NCBI RefSeq assembly: GCF_000013085.1
Contig: NC_007643.1
Location: forward strand, 1,597,001 to 1,661,000
DNA from: Rhodospirillum rubrum ATCC 11170
Lineage (GTDB): Bacteria; Pseudomonadota; Alphaproteobacteria; Rhodospirillales; Rhodospirillaceae
Length of the DNA stretch: 64,000 bases
Reading direction: 5' to 3'
Of the stretch, positions 1 through 9,357 are shown in pieces. A program made the translations under genes and the position numbers. The notes beneath the pieces are model-generated. The model ran no database searches and had not been told where the DNA came from. It saw nothing but the letters and a program-made list of their open reading frames with translations. Within the stretch, counting starts at the first letter, position 1; every line of letters starts with the position of its first letter.

Positions 1-1317
1 GTGGAAGCCGCTTTCGGGTGATTCCCGGGGGCCGCCGATGCCCGGTCCCCAGGAATTCGGCTCGTAATTGGCCCGACCTTTCGGATTGACGAAGGCCATA
101 TGGCCGTCTTGCTGGAAGCTGTGGAAGGGACACTTGGCGGCATTGATCGGCAGATGGGTGAAATTGGGGCCGCCCAGGCGTTTGATCTGGGTGTCGAGAT
201 AGGAGAAATTGCGGCCCTGAAGCAGGGGATCATTGGTGAAATCGATGCCGGGCACGATGTTGGCGGTATGGAAGGCCACCTGTTCGGTTTCGGCGAAGAA
301 GTTATCGACGGTGCGATCTAGCACCAGGCGGCCGACGATGCGGATCGGCACCAATTCCTCGGGGATCAGCTTGGTGGCGTCCAGCACATCGAAGGGGAAG
401 CTGTCGGCGAAGGCGTCATCAAAAACCTGCAGACCCAAGTCCCATTCGGGATAATCGCCGCGCTTGATCGCCGACCACAGGTCGCGGCGGTGGAAATCGG
501 GATCGGCGCCGTTGATCTTGACCGCCTCGTTCCACACCACCGACTGCAGGCCAAGCTTGGGCTTCCAGTGAAATTTGACGAAGCTGGATTTGCCCTCGGC
601 GGTGACCAGTCGGAAGGTATGAACGCCAAAGCCTTCCATGAAGCGGAACGAGCGCGGGATGGTGCGATCGGACATGATCCATAACGCCATATGCAGCGAT
701 TCCGGCATCAGGGAGATGAAGTCCCAGAAATTGTCGTGGGCGGTTTGCGCCTGGGGGAAGCCGCTGTCGGGTTCCTGTTTGGCGGCGTGGATCAGATCGG
801 GAAACTTGATGGCGTCTTGGATGAAGAACACCGGGATGTTGTTGCCGACGATGTCCCAATTACCTTGCTTGGTATAAAGCTTGACGGCGAATCCCCGCAC
901 ATCGCGGGCGACATCGGACGAGCCGAGATTGCCCGCCACCGTCGAGAAGCGGACGAAGGCGGGGGTCTTTTCGCCGGCGCGCTGAAAGATATCGGCCGAG
1001 GTCAGGGCGCTTAGGTCTTCATAGGTTTCGAAGGTGCCATGGGCGCCGAACCCCCGGGCATGAACGATGCGCTCGGGAATGCGCTCGTGGTCGAAATGGA
1101 AGATCTTTTCGCGGAAGGCGAAGTCTTCCAGCAGGGTTGGTCCACGTGGGCCGATGCGCAGGGAATTCTGATCGTCGGCCACTGGGATCCCCTGCTGGGT
1201 CGTCAGCACGGGGGTGTCGCCCTCGGCGATCTGATGGGTTTCGCCCCCGGTGCCGCGCAGAATTTTGGCGTCGGCGATTTCGGCCGGGGTCAGGGCGTCG
1301 GTTGAGCGTTTGGCCAT
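1..1317 (-). CDS. katE: Catalase, large-subunit (HPII/KatE-like clade), 3' end cut by window edge
   Basis: This gene decomposes hydrogen peroxide to water and oxygen with haem. The visible part starts [20 protein letters not shown] and runs about 439 residues to the window edge, so the C-terminus is missing. The catalytic His lies in [12 protein letters not shown], the distal-pocket region in [20 protein letters not shown], and the catalytic Asn in [12 protein letters not shown]. The stretch [15 protein letters not shown] followed by [13 protein letters not shown] is typical of the large-subunit catalase clade rather than the small clade. The ATG at 1317 is preceded by GGGAG at a good distance. 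The coding strand matches the tal operon behind it, but a terminator lies between, so it is probably transcribed on its own. Whether it has the extra flavodoxin-like C-terminal domain of HPII cannot be seen. Confidence 0.93.
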   Translation of the reverse strand, partial: MAKRSTDALTPAEIADAKILRGTGGETHQIAEGDTPVLTTQQGIPVADDQNSLRIGPRGPTLLEDFAFREKIFHFDHERIPERIVHARGFGAHGTFETYEDLSALTSADIFQRAGEKTPAFVRFSTVAGNLGSSDVARDVRGFAVKLYTKQGNWDIVGNNIPVFFIQDAIKFPDLIHAAKQEPDSGFPQAQTAHDNFWDFISLMPESLHMALWIMSDRTIPRSFRFMEGFGVHTFRLVTAEGKSSFVKFHWKPKLGLQSVVWNEAVKINGADPDFHRRDLWSAIKRGDYPEWDLGLQVFDDAFADSFPFDVLDATKLIPEELVPIRIVGRLVLDRTVDNFFAETEQVAFHTANIVPGIDFTNDPLLQGRNFSYLDTQIKRLGGPNFTHLPINAAKCPFHSFQQDGHMAFVNPKGRANYEPNSWGPGIGGPRESPESGFH

Positions 1318-1556
1318 CAAATAGTCTCCCGCAGTCCCAGAGGGCGCCCCTGCGAAGCGGGAGGTCGCCCGATTTTATGTCGCTGCTGTAACTCCGGGAA
1401 AAGACGATGGGTTCATGGGTCTTTGATAAATTATGATGAAAATAAACCCTGGGGGAACTCTTCGGACCGAAGCGGTAATACTGTGCGAACGGGGCGTATA
1501 AGGATACTTTCCAAAAGAAAGGGTTTTCGAGGAATCCCTCAATCCCTTCCGGGCAT
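1318..1556 (-). promoter_or_regulatory. Upstream region of the catalase gene
   Basis: This gap separates the catalase start from the tal terminator. It is visibly more AT-rich around 1425-1450 than the surrounding coding DNA, which is where a catalase promoter would be expected. I see no clear -35/-10 pair, no OxyR-type repeat and no small gene. Confidence 0.3.
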
Positions 1557-1593
1557 GAAAAAACCGCCCGGCAGCGGAAGCGGCCGGGCGGTT
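1557..1593 (-). terminator. Rho-independent terminator after tal
   Basis: A perfect 10-bp stem (aaccgcccgg at 1562-1571 pairing with ccgggcggtt at 1584-1593) has a 12-base loop. On the minus strand it is followed directly by a run of Ts (the As at 1557-1563). It lies just after the tal stop codon and closes the sugar operon. Confidence 0.9.
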
Positions 1594-1619
1594 GGGGGTG
1601 GTTAGAAGCGATCCGCCGG

Positions 1620-2603
1620 TCAGGCGACGGTGGAGGCGCGCTTGGCCAGGGTTTCGGCGATGGTGCGGCGCAGGGCGTCGGTATCGGCGTTGAACAGGCG
1701 GATGCCCTCGGCCAGTTTCTCGGTTGCCAGGGCGTCCTCGTTGATCTGCCAGCGGAAGGAGGCCTCGTCGACGGCCAAGCGGGAGATGGTCGCCGCCTTG
1801 CTGGCGGCCGGGTCCAGGCGCTTGGGCACATCGCCGGTTTGGCTGCGCAACTGGTCGAGCAGGGCCGGGCTGACGGTCAAGCGGTCGCAGCCGCACAGCG
1901 CCTCGACCTCGGCGCTCGAGCGGAAGGAAGCGCCCATGACGATGGTCTTGTAGCCGAAGTGCTTGAAATACGTGTAGATCTCGGTCACCGAGCGCACGCC
2001 CGGATCCTCGTCGATGTCAAAGCTCTTGCCGCTGGCCTTCACGTGCCAATCGAGGATGCGGCCGACGAAGGGCGAAATTAGGAACGCCCCGGCCTCGGCC
2101 GCCGCCACCGCCTGGGCCAGCGAGAAGACCAGGGTGACGTTGCAGGCGATGCCGCGGCTTTGCAGGATCTCGACGGCGCGAATGCCTTCCCAGGTCGCCG
2201 CGACCTTGATCAAGATGCGCTCGGCCGCCACGCCACGGGCGGCGTAAAGGCCGATCAGCCGCTCGGCCCGGGCGACGGTGGCCTGGGTGTCGAAAGACAG
2301 CCGGGCGTCGACCTCGGTCGACACCACGCCCGGGACGATGCGGGCCAGTTCGCTGCCGAAGGTCACGGCGAGGTGGTCAAGGATGCGGTCGATAAGCCCC
2401 TCGGACGGCCCGGCCTCGGCGCTGCCCGCCTCGATCGCCTGGGCGATCAGCCCGGCATAGGCGGGCATCTTCGCCGCCTTGAGGATCAGGCTGGGGTTGG
2501 TCGTGCAGTCCTGGGGGGCAAACGAGCGGATCGCGTCGATATCGCCACTGTCAGCGACGATGATGGTGTGGCGCCGGAGGGCGTCGAGCTTGGTTTCGGA
2601 CAT
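1620..2603 (-). CDS. tal: Transaldolase
   Basis: Transaldolase moves a dihydroxyacetone unit from sedoheptulose 7-phosphate to glyceraldehyde 3-phosphate, giving erythrose 4-phosphate and fructose 6-phosphate. The protein is about 327 residues, normal for the TalB class. DCTTNPSLI is the family signature near residue 32, and [12 protein letters not shown] holds the Schiff-base lysine. I chose the start at [11 protein letters not shown] because GGGAGG stands 6 bases before it; an in-frame start 36 bases upstream has no such site. It is the last gene of the sugar island and follows tpiA-type and rpiB-type genes. In this setting it probably runs in the direction that consumes erythrose 4-phosphate made from a tetrulose. 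Identification is firm; the role in this pathway is inference. Confidence 0.95.
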
Positions 2604-2745
2604 CGCCAAAACCTCCCGTTTTTGAGTCATCCATGGCAAGGGGTGGCACCCCTTGCGTTCTCTGCCGGGTTACAGCGTCCCGAAGGTGTTGGCAGCACGG
2701 CTTTGAGATGCTGTAACGCTTTGATGTGTCGCATAAATTTATCCC

Positions 2746-2763
2746 TAAATCGATTGCGATTTA
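2746..2763. promoter_or_regulatory. Small inverted repeat between tpiA-type gene and tal
   Basis: A 7-bp perfect inverted repeat (taaatcg, 4-base spacer, cgattta) lies in an AT-rich part of the 165-base gap between these two genes. It has no T-run, so it is not a classical terminator. It could be an operator or part of a secondary promoter for tal. Confidence 0.25.
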
Positions 2764-2768
2764 AGGAA

Positions 2769-3545
2769 TTACGCAAGACCCGCCCGGTCCTTGGCCCCGT
2801 GCAAAGCGGCCTCGATCACCTCTTCGAAGCCGCGCGCCGTCCAGGCGGCGCGGCCGACGAACAGGCCGTCAACGTTGGCTAGGGCGGTGAGAGCCCCGGC
2901 ATTGGCGCGATCGACGCTGCCGCCATAAAGCAGGGGCAGGGCAGCCAAGCCCCGTTGGCCGAGCATGGCGCGCAGGGCGCCATGAACCTCGGCCACATGC
3001 GCCGGTTCGGCCGGTCGCCCGGCTTCGCCGATCGCCCAGACCGGTTCATAGGCGATGAGCGCCCGGCCCAGGCTGGCCGTGTCGATGCCTTTGATGGCCA
3101 GCTTGACTTGGCGCAGGACCGTTTCGATCGAGGCTCCGGCGTCCAGGTCGTCGCCCTGGTCGCCAACGCAGATCAGCGGCCGCAAACCGTGGCGCAGGGC
3201 GCTGGCCACCTTGGCGTTGACGGTGGCGTCGGTTTCCCCATGGCTGGCGCGGCGCTCGGAATGGCCGAGTTCGACGATACCGACGCCGCAATCGCGCAGC
3301 ATCAGCGGGGAAATCTCGCCGGTCTGCGCCCCCTCGTCTTGCCAATGCATGGTCTGGGCGCCCAGGTGGACCGGGGCGTCGCCCAAAGCCCGGTGGACGG
3401 CGGCCAGGGCGGTGAAGGGCGGCACGATGAACGCCTCGACCCGGTCGAGCAGCGGCGAGGCGGTCAGTTCGCCGACATAGGCCTCGGCCTCGGCGATGGT
3501 CTTGTGCATCTTCCAGCTTGTTCCGATCCACAATCGGGCGTTCAT
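2769..3545 (-). CDS. Triosephosphate isomerase-family ketose/aldose phosphate isomerase (tetrulose phosphate type)
   Basis: This is a 258-residue TIM-barrel isomerase. The catalytic residues of triosephosphate isomerase are visible: Lys12 in GTSWKMHKT, His in ELGHSERR, and Glu in AYEPVWAIGE; the phosphate loop is LLYGGSVDRAN. The usual GNWKMN start is altered to GTSWKMHK. I take this as a sign of the paralogous branch that acts on erythrulose phosphates (the TpiA2/EryH/LerI type known from Brucella and Mycobacterium) rather than on glycolytic triose phosphates. AAGGAG precedes the start at a good distance. It sits between rpiB-like and tal genes in a sugar operon, which supports a dedicated catabolic isomerase. 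Housekeeping TpiA cannot be ruled out from the sequence alone. Confidence 0.85.
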   Translation of the reverse strand: MNARLWIGTSWKMHKTIAEAEAYVGELTASPLLDRVEAFIVPPFTALAAVHRALGDAPVHLGAQTMHWQDEGAQTGEISPLMLRDCGVGIVELGHSERRASHGETDATVNAKVASALRHGLRPLICVGDQGDDLDAGASIETVLRQVKLAIKGIDTASLGRALIAYEPVWAIGEAGRPAEPAHVAEVHGALRAMLGQRGLAALPLLYGGSVDRANAGALTALANVDGLFVGRAAWTARGFEEVIEAALHGAKDRAGLA

Positions 3546-3620
3546 CGGACAAACTCCTTCTCTATCCGGCCGCTTCTCGGCGGCCGGGCCTCGAACAAGA
3601 CGGGATCGGCGATAGGGGGG

Positions 3621-4097
3621 TCAGCTGGCCAGCTTTTTGTAATGCTGGTCGATATCAAGCATCTTTTGAACCTTCTTGGCCGAACCGCCCCCTTGGAACT
3701 CGGCGGCCATGAAGATGTCGGTCAGGGCCTTGGCCGTCGCCGGGCCGATGGTCAGGGCGCCAAAGGTGATGATCTGGGCGTTGTTGCTGGCCCGGGCGCG
3801 TTCGGCGGTATAGGGATCGCTAACCTGAACGGCGATCACCCCGGGCACCTTGTTGGCGCTGACGCAGACACCGGCGCCGGTGCCGCACACCAGGATGCCG
3901 CGATCGAAGTCCCCCTTGGCGATGGCCTGGGCGACCGGCAGGGCGACATCGGGGTAATCCACGGGATCGCTGGTGGCGGTCCCCATGTCGCAAACCTCAT
4001 ACCCTTGGGCGGTCAGGTGATCGCGCAGCAGATCCTTGAGCTCCCGCCCCAGGTGATCGGCGCCGACGACGATTTTAGGCTTGGCGGTTTCCGCCAT
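3621..4097 (-). CDS. rpiB: RpiB/LacAB-family sugar-phosphate isomerase (candidate erythrulose 4-phosphate isomerase)
   Basis: This 158-residue protein belongs to the RpiB/LacA/LacB family. VVGADHLGRELKD is the N-terminal nucleotide-like fold motif, and LVCGTGAGVCVSANK carries the catalytic cysteine. In ribose 5-phosphate isomerases the latter motif usually reads CGTGIGMSIAANK; the change to GAGVCVS is a substrate-loop difference. Homologues in erythritol pathways convert D-erythrulose 4-phosphate to D-erythrose 4-phosphate, which fits a transaldolase in the same operon. AGGAG precedes the ATG. The family assignment is firm; the C4 substrate is inferred from context. Confidence 0.87.
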   Translation of the reverse strand: MAETAKPKIVVGADHLGRELKDLLRDHLTAQGYEVCDMGTATSDPVDYPDVALPVAQAIAKGDFDRGILVCGTGAGVCVSANKVPGVIAVQVSDPYTAERARASNNAQIITFGALTIGPATAKALTDIFMAAEFQGGGSAKKVQKMLDIDQHYKKLAS

Positions 4098-4120
4098 GAT
4101 AGGGATCTCCTATGATCGGG

Positions 4121-4768
4121 TCACGCCGCGCCGGCGGGCGCGGGAACGTGGGAACTCATCGCCGCCAGCACGATGGCGAGCGAGATGGCGCCGGGATCGG
4201 GATGGCCGAGCGAGCGCTCGCCCAGGGTGCGGGCCTTGCCGGTGGTGGCGATCATCGCCTTGGTCGCCTCCATGCCCTGTTCGGCGGCTTCCGCCGCGGC
4301 GGCCAGGACCTCGGGCAAGGGAGCGCCGGCGCTAACGCCAGCGCGGGCGGCGAGGGCGGCGGGCGCCAGGGCGTCGATCAGGGTCTTGCCGCCGGTGGTG
4401 CAGCCGCCGCGCTTTTGCACCGCCGCCAGGGCGTCTTCCAGGAAGCGCGCGTAGCCTTCTCCGGTCAGGGTCGGGGTATCAAGGGTGGCGCCGGCGCGAA
4501 ACAGCGTGCCGAAGATCGCCCCCGCCGCGCCGCCGGTATGCGACATCAAGGCGGTGCCAACGCCCTTGAAGACGGCGCCGACGGTCTCTTCCGTGGCGGT
4601 CTCGAGATAGGCGCGCACGGCGGTGAAGCCCCGGCGCATGCCGATGCCGTGATCGCCGTCGCCGATCAGCTGATCGGCCTTGGTCAGGCGGTCGATATTG
4701 GCGAGCATGGTGTCGCAGACCCCCAGGAACATCTGGCGCAGATCGCTGGCGGACAAGGTGTCATGCAT
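4121..4768 (-). CDS. dhaL: DhaL-type subunit of dihydroxyacetone/tetrulose kinase
   Basis: This 215-residue protein is the nucleotide-binding helical-barrel subunit of a two-part ketose kinase. The Mg-ADP/ATP-binding aspartates appear in IGDGDHGIGMRRG near residues 37-46, and SHTGGAAGAIFGTLF plus KRGGCTTGGKTLIDAL follow as in DhaL. The gene is 11 bases after dhaK and preceded by GGGAGA. No dhaM or other phosphotransferase component is nearby, so an ATP-dependent kinase is more likely than the PEP-dependent one of E. coli. In this operon the substrate may be a tetrulose (erythrulose) rather than dihydroxyacetone. Confidence 0.9.
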   Translation of the reverse strand: MHDTLSASDLRQMFLGVCDTMLANIDRLTKADQLIGDGDHGIGMRRGFTAVRAYLETATEETVGAVFKGVGTALMSHTGGAAGAIFGTLFRAGATLDTPTLTGEGYARFLEDALAAVQKRGGCTTGGKTLIDALAPAALAARAGVSAGAPLPEVLAAAAEAAEQGMEATKAMIATTGKARTLGERSLGHPDPGAISLAIVLAAMSSHVPAPAGAA

Positions 4769-4779
4769 GGGAGATCTCC

Positions 4780-5781
4780 CTATCTCGTATAGGCGGCGGA
4801 GCGGGCGGGAGCGTCGATGAAGCGCTTCAATTCCTCGTCAAGACGCATCATCGTGATCGAGAAGCCGGCCATTTCCTGGGATGTCATGAAGGGGCCGACC
4901 TCGGTCAGATGGACCTGGACGCCGGCCTGGGCGAGGCGTTGCCTGACCCGGCGGTTGGCGATGTAAAGCTCCATCGCCGTCGACGACCCCAGATTGTCGA
5001 TGAGCAGGGCGACCTCGTCGCCCGCCGCCAGCCCCATATCGGCCAGCAGCATATCCATCATCTCGTCGACCACCGCGTCGGCCGGCGCTATTTTTTGGCG
5101 GCGGGTGCCGGGCTCGCCATGGGCGCCCATGCCGATCTCGATCTCGTCATCGCCGATCTCGAAGGTCGCCTCGCCGGTCTCGGGGATCGACCCGGCGGCG
5201 ACGGCGACGCCGATCGAGTGGGTATTGGCCTCGGCCTTGGCGGCGATGCGGTAGAGCTCGTCCAGGCTGTCGCAGACCTCCGCCGCCGCGCCGGCGACCT
5301 TGATGACGAAGACGTCGCCGGCGATGCCGCGGCGATCATCGATGCGCTCGATCGGCGCGGCGGCGACATCGTCGCGCACCCGCACGGTTTTGGTGGTGAT
5401 GCCCTCTTCCTCGGCCAGCTCGGCGGCGATGTCGAAGTTCATATTGTCGCCGGAGTAGTTGCCATAGATGTAAAGCACGCCCTTGCCCTTGTTCACGGCG
5501 CGGGTGGCTTCCAAGATGGCGTCGGGGGTGGGGGCGGCGAACATCTGGCCGCAGACCGCGCCATCGGCCAGCCCCTTGCCGACATAGCCGGCGAACATCG
5601 GCTCGTGACCGCTGCCGCCGCCGATCAGCAAGGCGACCTTGTCGTCGCGCAGGCTGCTGCGCAGGGCGATGGTGTATCCCGGGAGAAGCCGCATTTCGCC
5701 ATCGGAGGCGAAGACCAGTCCCTCCAGGCTTTCCTCGACCACCCGCAAGGGGTCATTCAGAAGTTTCTTGGGTCGTGTCAT
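4780..5781 (-). CDS. dhaK: DhaK-type substrate-binding subunit of dihydroxyacetone/tetrulose kinase
   Basis: This 333-residue subunit binds the ketose covalently. LIGGGSGHEPMFAGYVG is the N-terminal signature, GNYSGDNMNFDIA follows, and EIGMGAHGEPG contains the histidine that forms a hemiaminal with the substrate carbonyl. Together with DhaL it makes a complete kinase. It follows the epimerase gene by about 37 bases and precedes dhaL by 11. Homologous kinase pairs phosphorylate dihydroxyacetone, D-erythrulose or L-erythrulose, and the sequence alone does not separate these. The neighbouring RpiB, TpiA-like and transaldolase genes favour a C4 sugar. Confidence 0.92.
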   Translation of the reverse strand: MTRPKKLLNDPLRVVEESLEGLVFASDGEMRLLPGYTIALRSSLRDDKVALLIGGGSGHEPMFAGYVGKGLADGAVCGQMFAAPTPDAILEATRAVNKGKGVLYIYGNYSGDNMNFDIAAELAEEEGITTKTVRVRDDVAAAPIERIDDRRGIAGDVFVIKVAGAAAEVCDSLDELYRIAAKAEANTHSIGVAVAAGSIPETGEATFEIGDDEIEIGMGAHGEPGTRRQKIAPADAVVDEMMDMLLADMGLAAGDEVALLIDNLGSSTAMELYIANRRVRQRLAQAGVQVHLTEVGPFMTSQEMAGFSITMMRLDEELKRFIDAPARSAAYTR

Positions 5782-5818
5782 GGACGGTGCCTTTTTTTGG
5801 TTGGGCTCTTGGCCGCGA

Positions 5819-6712
5819 TCAGGCCGCGGGCGATGCCGCTTTCAGCGCCTTCACCGAGGCGATCATATCGGCCAGCACATCCTCGTCGCGGGCCTCGAAG
5901 GGATAGAGGATCTCGGCGAAGAAGGTCTGATCGGTCAGGGCGTATTTGTCCCAGAAGTCCTGAAGACGCTGGGGCGTCACCACGCCGGGCTGGGTGAAGC
6001 TCCAGTGACGGTCAAGCTGGCCGTCGGTTTGCTGGATGTGGTAGGCGGCGATCCACGGTTGGCACAGATCCATCCAGTGGTCCATGTCGGCTTCGGGGCC
6101 AAACAGCGGCTCGAACAGGGCGTGGCCCCAATCGACAAGCAGGCGCACGGGGATCTCGGTCCGCCCGTCGAGATCGGCCATCAGCCGGGCGGCATCGGCG
6201 GCCGAGGAGGGGAATTCGGTGGCGAGCGGCACCGGCTCGACATAGAGCATCGACAGGCCCTGGCGCTTGGCATAGGCGGCCAGTTCGATCCACATGTCGC
6301 GGGCGATGGCGTAGATCTCCTCGCGCCGCGCCGGGTTGAGGGCATCGGCGGCCGAATAGGAGCCAAAGGGCATGCCGGTCGCCGGCACCTCCATCGCCGC
6401 CGTCATGTCGATGGCGCGCTTGAGGTGCTGATAGCCCAGGCTTTGCAGTTCCAGCGTCGGGGCGAGGAAGTGATTGTAGGTATAGGAGGCGAGGCCGCCG
6501 AAGGTGCTTTCGATGGTCAGGCCGGCCTTGCGGAAGGCCTTGGCATAGGCGATCGCCCGCCGATCGCGTTCGATATCGGGCCACCAGGGATCGGTCAGAT
6601 CATAGGTGTATTGAACATACTCCAAACCCAGGTCATCGCGCACCAGACCGGCCAAGCGGTCGGGTTCGAGCCAGCGTTTGACGGCGAAGCACAGATTGAC
6701 ACCAAGCTTCAT
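5819..6712 (-). CDS. Xylose isomerase-like TIM-barrel sugar-phosphate epimerase (EryC-like)
   Basis: This 297-residue protein belongs to the AP-endonuclease/xylose isomerase-like TIM-barrel group. Candidate metal ligands are in IESTFGGLASYTYNHF, MLYVEPVPLATEFPS, LLVDWGHALFEP and AAYHIQQTDGQLDRHW, the usual Glu/Asp/His/Glu spread of the fold. The Brucella EryC enzyme of this type interconverts tetrulose phosphates in erythritol breakdown, and the gene sits here between an importer and a ketose kinase. It starts directly at MKLGVNLCFAVKRW with a purine-rich leader. The family is clear; the exact reaction is inferred from the gene company. Confidence 0.75.
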   Translation of the reverse strand: MKLGVNLCFAVKRWLEPDRLAGLVRDDLGLEYVQYTYDLTDPWWPDIERDRRAIAYAKAFRKAGLTIESTFGGLASYTYNHFLAPTLELQSLGYQHLKRAIDMTAAMEVPATGMPFGSYSAADALNPARREEIYAIARDMWIELAAYAKRQGLSMLYVEPVPLATEFPSSAADAARLMADLDGRTEIPVRLLVDWGHALFEPLFGPEADMDHWMDLCQPWIAAYHIQQTDGQLDRHWSFTQPGVVTPQRLQDFWDKYALTDQTFFAEILYPFEARDEDVLADMIASVKALKAASPAA

Positions 6713-6780
6713 GGCCCTTGTCCCTTGTCAGGAGGAGACTTAAGTCCGCCTCGGGCGGCGGGGGGGAACGGCGTGGGAGG

Positions 6781-7779
6781 TTAGTCTTCCCGGCGCAGCC
6801 AGCGCCGCGAGACGGCATCGAACGAGATGGCAAGGACGACGATCGTGCCGCTGACCACCGACTGCCAATAGGGCGAGACCCCGAAAAGCACGATGATATT
6901 GTCGATGATGCCGATGATCGCCGCGCCGAAGATGGCGCCGATCGGACTGCCGATGCCGCCGGTGGTGGCGACGCCACCGATGACCGAGGCGGCGATCGGC
7001 GCCAGAACCCAGCCCTCGCCGATCGACGGCTGGGCGGTGCCCAGGCGGGCGACCATCAACATGCCGGCCAGGGCCGACAGGAAACCGGCCAGGGCGAAGA
7101 CGCAGACCCGGATGGCGTTGGTGCGGATGCCGAGCATGCGGGCCGCCGCCATGTTATTGCCGATGGCGTAGATGTAGCGGCCAAACGGCGTTTTGAAGAT
7201 GACGAAGGAAACGATCACCAGGATCGTCACCATGATGAGGAAGGGCACCGGCAGGCCATAGGGGGCGGCCTTGCCCAGGAACGAGATTTCGCTGGGAATG
7301 CCGGTGATGGCCACGCCCTTGGTCGCCACCAGATTGGCCCCGCCATAGATGCCCGCCGTGCCGATGGTCAGCACCAGGGAATGCAGGCGCACCATGGTCA
7401 CCAAAAGGCCGTTGATCACCCCGCAGGTGAGGCCAAGCGCCAGACAGAGCGCCAGCGACAGCCAGGGATCAAGGCCGTATTGGACCATGAGGATACCGCC
7501 GACCACGCCGCAGAGCCCGGCGATGGCGCCCAGCGACAGATCAAGCTCGCCCAGCAACAGCAGCATCGACTGGCCGATGGTGATCAGCCCGACGAAGGCC
7601 AGGGTGCGGGCCATGATCGTCATGTTGTAGGCGGTCAGGAAATGTTCCGACAGCAGGCAGGAGACGCCGAAGATCAGAACCAGGGCGGTGAGGACGCCGG
7701 CCAGCGGCACCGAGGTCAGCCGGGCGAGCAGGCCGGGAGCGGTGGGCACCGCCGGTTGGGCAAGGGTGTTAGAGGACAT
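6781..7779 (-). CDS. Ribose-type ABC transporter permease (RbsC family)
   Basis: This membrane subunit moves a sugar across the inner membrane. It has about 333 residues and eight to ten hydrophobic segments, beginning with LTALVLIFGVSCLLS. GANLVATKGVAITGIP and the EAA-like loop GRYIYAIGNNMAAARMLGI are typical of RbsC/BPD_transp_2 permeases. I start it at MSSNTLAQPAVPTAPG (7779), which overlaps the ATPase stop by 11 bases and suggests translational coupling. A longer reading frame extends upstream into the ATPase gene but lacks a ribosome site. The partners are the ATPase and the binding protein immediately upstream in the operon. Confidence 0.92.
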   Translation of the reverse strand: MSSNTLAQPAVPTAPGLLARLTSVPLAGVLTALVLIFGVSCLLSEHFLTAYNMTIMARTLAFVGLITIGQSMLLLLGELDLSLGAIAGLCGVVGGILMVQYGLDPWLSLALCLALGLTCGVINGLLVTMVRLHSLVLTIGTAGIYGGANLVATKGVAITGIPSEISFLGKAAPYGLPVPFLIMVTILVIVSFVIFKTPFGRYIYAIGNNMAAARMLGIRTNAIRVCVFALAGFLSALAGMLMVARLGTAQPSIGEGWVLAPIAASVIGGVATTGGIGSPIGAIFGAAIIGIIDNIIVLFGVSPYWQSVVSGTIVVLAISFDAVSRRWLRRED

Positions 7780-9325
7780 GACAGCGTGCTCCTGTCTCGA
7801 GGTCGGCGACGGGGGAGGGGGCGCCCGCAGGGGGCTGGCCGCTTTGGGCCGAGCCGATGATGGCGCCGACAAGGGTGTGGGTATCGGTGGTCGCCGTGGC
7901 GAATTCGCCGCTGAGCTTGCCGCTGTACATCGTGATGATGCGGCTGGCGCAGCGTTTGAGTTCGGCCATTTCCGAAGACACCAGGATGATCGCCACCCCG
8001 TCTTCGGCCAGTCGCTTCATGATCTTGTAGATTTCGACCTTGTTGCGGATATCGATGCCGCGCGTCGGCTCGTCGAAGATCAGCACATCGGGCTTGCGCG
8101 CCATGGCGCGGCCGATGATGGCCTTTTGCTGATTGCCGCCCGATAGGAACATGATCTTCTTTTCGGGGGACGAGGCCTTGATGTCGTAGCTGGCGATCAC
8201 CTCGCCGACGACGCCGCGCTCGCGGGCCGTCGAGATCACCCCGCCGCGGCTGGTCTGATCGAGAACCGAGATGCCGATGTTCTCGCGCAGGCTGAGAACG
8301 GGCAAGATGCCGTGCAGCCGGCGTTCCTCCGACAAATACAGCATGCCGGCCTCGACGGCGGCGCTGGGTTTGCCAAGCTTGAGCGGGCGGCCCTTGAGCA
8401 GCACCGTGCCGCCGGTCGGCTTCTTGAACCCGAACATCGACTGCATGACTTCCGAGCGCCCGGCGCCGACCAGTCCGGCGAAGCCCAGGATCTCGCCGCG
8501 CCGCAGGGCGAACGAGATATCGTGGAAGCCCTGTCCGCATAGGCCGTCGACGGTGACGATGGTTTCCCCCGGCGCGCAGGCCGGTTGGAAAAGCTGGTCA
8601 AGCTGGACCTCGTCGCCCGACATCAGGCGGATCAATTCGGGCTCGCTGACCGCGGCCATCGGCCGGTGGCCGACCGTCTTGCCATTGCGCAGCACGGTGA
8701 CCGTCGTTCCCAGCTCGAAGATCTCCTCCATCTTGTGGGACACGAAGACGATGGCGGTGCCGTTGTCGCGGAACTGGCGGAGAATGCGAAACAGCCGGTC
8801 GATTTCCTGGGTGGTCAGCGACGAGGTTGGTTCATCAAGGATCAGCACCTTGAGCCGTTTGTTGGTCGTCGCCCGGGCGATCTGCAAAAGCTGCTGATCG
8901 GATACGGCGATCGATTTCACCTTTTGCTCGGGCCGGGCCTTGATGCTGAAACGCTCGAGGATGGCGCCCGCTTGGCGGTTCATCTCGGCATAGGGCAGCA
9001 CCCTTCCGCCAAACCCCGCCTTGGCGAAAGGCATGAACAGGTTCTCGGCCACCGACATATGGGGGAACAAGCTGAGTTCCTGGGGGACATAGGCCACCAG
9101 ATCGAAAGCCGAGCGATCGGTGAGCGCGTCGCGGCCATCGATGTGGATACTGCCGCCGTCCAAGGGCAGCAGGCCGGTCAAAGCCCGGATCAGGGTGGAT
9201 TTGCCCGCGCCGTTTTCGCCGGCGAGAACATGCACCGCGCCAAGCTCGATCTCCAGGTCGACGCCATCAAGGGCGACGACACCGGGGAAGGTCTTGCGGA
9301 TGCCTTTGACGTCAAGGAATGCCAT
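7769..9325 (-). CDS. Ribose-type ABC transporter ATP-binding protein (RbsA family, two nucleotide-binding domains)
   Basis: This 518-residue ATPase powers sugar import. The first domain carries Walker A GENGAGKSTL near residue 36 and Walker B ILDEPTSSL; its signature is weak (SVSDQQLLQIARA). The second domain has a degenerate Walker A (GLVGAGRSEVMQSM), a strong LSGGNQQK signature and Walker B IFDEPTRGID. This asymmetry is normal for RbsA/XylG/MglA-type ATPases. The C-terminus extends past the second domain into a proline-rich tail that overlaps the permease start. A structured 172-base gap separates it from the binding-protein gene. Confidence 0.95.
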   Translation of the reverse strand: MAFLDVKGIRKTFPGVVALDGVDLEIELGAVHVLAGENGAGKSTLIRALTGLLPLDGGSIHIDGRDALTDRSAFDLVAYVPQELSLFPHMSVAENLFMPFAKAGFGGRVLPYAEMNRQAGAILERFSIKARPEQKVKSIAVSDQQLLQIARATTNKRLKVLILDEPTSSLTTQEIDRLFRILRQFRDNGTAIVFVSHKMEEIFELGTTVTVLRNGKTVGHRPMAAVSEPELIRLMSGDEVQLDQLFQPACAPGETIVTVDGLCGQGFHDISFALRRGEILGFAGLVGAGRSEVMQSMFGFKKPTGGTVLLKGRPLKLGKPSAAVEAGMLYLSEERRLHGILPVLSLRENIGISVLDQTSRGGVISTARERGVVGEVIASYDIKASSPEKKIMFLSGGNQQKAIIGRAMARKPDVLIFDEPTRGIDIRNKVEIYKIMKRLAEDGVAIILVSSEMAELKRCASRIITMYSGKLSGEFATATTDTHTLVGAIIGSAQSGQPPAGAPSPVADLETGARCHVL

Positions 9326-9357
9326 CGACCGGCCTCCTGGCAGGCGCGAGGCGGACG

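Noticed and set aside
4121-5781. Plain dihydroxyacetone utilisation operon
   Set aside because: DhaK/DhaL alone would fit, but the linked EryC-like, RpiB-like and transaldolase genes are not needed for dihydroxyacetone and favour a C4 ketose.
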